This document shows positions 12,203 to 12,265 of a stretch of 12,265 bases of DNA, piece by piece. Source of the stretch: Thermoflexales bacterium (GTDB taxonomy: Bacteria > Chloroflexota > Anaerolineae > S140-20); the NCBI GenBank assembly GCA_015484715.1, contig WFUY01000326.1, positions 1-12,265 of the forward strand. The letters run 5' to 3'. The notes under the pieces are model-generated. The model was not told where the DNA came from. It worked only from the letters and a program-made list of their open reading frames with translations, and did no database searches. How positions within the stretch are numbered: the stretch's first letter is position 1; each line of letters begins with the position of its first letter. Made by a program: the position numbers and the translations under genes.

Positions 12203-12265
12203 ATGCCGATGCAGAAAAGCGAGTACATCTGGATGAACGGGGAGTTCGTCCCGTGGGATGAGGCA
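12203..12265 (+). CDS. ilvE: Branched-chain aminotransferase, N-terminus only
   Basis: The first 21 codons of a gene cut by the window edge. The reading contains SEYIWMNGEFVPWDEA, which matches the start of bacterial IlvE-type class IV aminotransferases, where a Trp-Met/Leu-Asn-Gly-x-Phe-Val-Pro segment precedes the conserved His-rich region. Such enzymes use pyridoxal phosphate to interconvert Leu, Ile and Val with their 2-oxo acids. The ATG at 12203 follows GGGGAGG (12189-12195) by 7 nt; a second in-frame ATG at 12209 is further from that site. D-amino acid aminotransferase or aminodeoxychorismate lyase of the same fold cannot be excluded from 21 residues, but IlvE fits best. Confidence 0.75.
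   Translation, partial: MPMQKSEYIWMNGEFVPWDEA

Overview
This is a GC-rich bacterial window with compact spacing, Shine-Dalgarno-led genes and sigma70-type promoters. The gene content suggests a member of the Chloroflexota (Anaerolineae, Ardenticatenia or Thermoflexia-like). The reasons are a giant DUF11-repeat secreted protein ending in HRLYLPIVLDR, a tail I associate with extracellular proteins of that phylum, and a large multiheme c-type cytochrome. An LPETG-anchored wall protein argues for a cell envelope that uses sortase. The taxonomy is an inference; there is no marker gene in the window.

Layout. Positions 1-277 hold two direct copies of a long palindromic (REP/MITE-like) element and no gene. 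On the minus strand, reading right to left, come three surface or membrane units. The first is a 1658-residue signal-peptide protein (9988 to 5012) followed 25 bp later by a DUF11/LPETG protein (4986 to 4159). These two form an evident operon, with a good promoter at 10074-10102. The second unit is a membrane-anchored cytochrome with 12 candidate heme sites (3857 to 1260). It has its own leader, a perfect -10 with a poor -35, and an upstream palindrome. The third is a membrane-anchored six-TPR protein (1132 to 278), 127 bp downstream of the cytochrome and possibly co-transcribed with it. On the plus strand, diverging from the giant gene, lies a two-gene unit: a small beta-rich single-pass membrane protein (10275-10832) and a class I methyltransferase with a C-terminal zinc ribbon (10859-11743).

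The right end holds a tRNA pair in head-to-head orientation: tRNA-Arg(CCG) on minus and tRNA-Ala(CGC) on plus. Their -35 boxes form one short inverted repeat with a 2-bp centre. Each tRNA has its own intrinsic terminator. The window closes with the first 21 codons of a branched-chain aminotransferase (ilvE-like), whose promoter overlaps the tRNA-Ala terminator.

How the parts may work together is inferred. The minus-strand genes look like a cell-surface block: an adhesive or structural exoprotein, a wall-anchored partner, and a heme-rich protein held off the membrane by a coiled-coil stalk and suited to extracytoplasmic electron transfer. No enzyme in the window identifies the electron acceptor. 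The most unusual points are the stalked cytochrome and its putative operator, two different C-terminal anchoring signals in one operon, a domain nested inside a DUF11 repeat, and the shared tRNA promoter palindrome.
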